From: RGIG1934 sp964492545
GTDB taxonomy: Bacteria; Bacillota; Clostridia; Lachnospirales; Lachnospiraceae
DNA length: 31,711 nucleotides
Assembly: GCA_964492545.1 (NCBI GenBank)
Contig: CAZBKO010000015.1
Coordinates: forward strand, 1-31,711
Reading direction: 5' to 3'
Under the pieces are notes generated by a model. The model saw nothing but the letters and a program-made list of their open reading frames with translations. It was not told the DNA's origin and searched no databases. Shown piece after piece: positions 31,367 to 31,711 of this stretch. The position numbers were made by a program, and so were the translations under genes. Numbering within the stretch: position 1 is the stretch's first letter; each line of letters begins with the position of its first letter.

Positions 31367-31711
31367 ATGGGAATAGGAACTAAGATTTTCGGAACACACA
31401 GTGAAAGAGAAATAAAGCGCATAATGCCTATTGTTAATAAAATAGAAAGCTACAGAGATTCAATGGTGGCATTAAGTGATGAGGAACTTAGAGATAAGAC
31501 AAGACAATTCAAGGAACAGCTCGCACAGGGCAAGACTTTAGATGACATTTTACCTGAAGCATATGCAACTGTAAGAGAAGCAGCTAGAAGAGTTTTGAAT
31601 ACAGAACATTACAGAGTACAGCTTATGGGTGGTATTATACTTCACCAGGGACGTATTGCAGAAATGAAGACAGGTGAAGGTAAGACACAGACCTGTTTAT
31701 TACCAGCCTAC
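31367..31711 (+). CDS. secA: preprotein translocase ATPase SecA, N-terminal part
   Basis: The first 115 residues of SecA, cut by the window end. The start MGIGTKIFGTHSEREIKRI, the helical ALSDEELRDKTRQFKEQL, the DDILPEAYATVREAARRVL block, and the Walker A segment EMKTGEGKTQTCLLPAY are unmistakable. TTAGGAG lies six bases upstream of the ATG. SecA drives protein export through SecYEG, including that of the NlpC/P60 enzyme in this window. Confidence 0.97.
   Translation, partial: MGIGTKIFGTHSEREIKRIMPIVNKIESYRDSMVALSDEELRDKTRQFKEQLAQGKTLDDILPEAYATVREAARRVLNTEHYRVQLMGGIILHQGRIAEMKTGEGKTQTCLLPAY

Overview
This AT-rich window looks like chromosomal DNA of an anaerobic, spore-forming low-GC Firmicute, most likely a Lachnospiraceae member. 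The evidence is a class III (anaerobic) ribonucleotide reductase, a spore germination (GerA/SpoVAF-type) protein, a dipicolinate synthase A subunit, strong AGGAGG ribosome binding sites, and sigma-A promoters near consensus. The family assignment is an inference from gene content and protein style. No rRNA, tRNA, insertion sequence, phage or CRISPR array is visible.

Layout. 1-2109: an SPL-type radical SAM protein and an RsmJ-like 16S rRNA methyltransferase. 2156-4080: an OmpR-type response regulator and its histidine kinase. 4221-9797: a five-gene operon resembling dlt (adenylation enzyme, carrier protein, MBOAT acyltransferase, DltD-like SGNH protein) with a fold-III PLP decarboxylase inserted between the adenylation and carrier genes. 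9899-13195: a Lon-like AAA+ ATPase without a protease domain, divergent from a cytoplasmic GH13 enzyme. 13259-15377: glycerate kinase and a tandem Nudix protein. 15434-16303 (minus): a DUF11-repeat protein with no signal peptide. 16538-19171: an ABC-2 type exporter (ATPase and two permeases). 19206-20290: a Cys-rich DUF3795 protein and a bacteriohemerythrin. 20417-24726: nrdD-nrdG-trmO-dus, preceded by a consensus promoter with two NrdR boxes. 24716-27793: a SpoVAF-like protein (minus), dpaA (plus) and an SDR oxidoreductase (minus). 28010-29365: a secreted NlpC/P60 endopeptidase with SH3 domains and a TEK[A/T] repeat linker. 29600-30097 (minus): a Cys-rich XRE-family regulator. 30668-31195: long-form HPF. 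31367-end: the start of secA.

The most interesting system is the dlt-like operon. Its gene set predicts that an alpha-amino acid is activated, loaded on a carrier protein, decarboxylated (as BtrK does to glutamyl-ACP in butirosin biosynthesis, or before loading), and then moved by MBOAT and SGNH proteins onto a surface polymer. That would be a Dlt variant delivering something other than D-alanine, for example GABA, beta-alanine or lysine. Two 11-bp-period direct repeats upstream of its -10 box suggest control by the neighbouring two-component system.

Other points are a cluster of DnaA boxes upstream of hpf (two of them form the arms of a terminator hairpin), a bacteriohemerythrin with one iron-ligand His replaced by Gln, dpaA without dpaB beside it, and possible mother-cell sigma-factor promoters in front of dpaA and the DUF11 gene.
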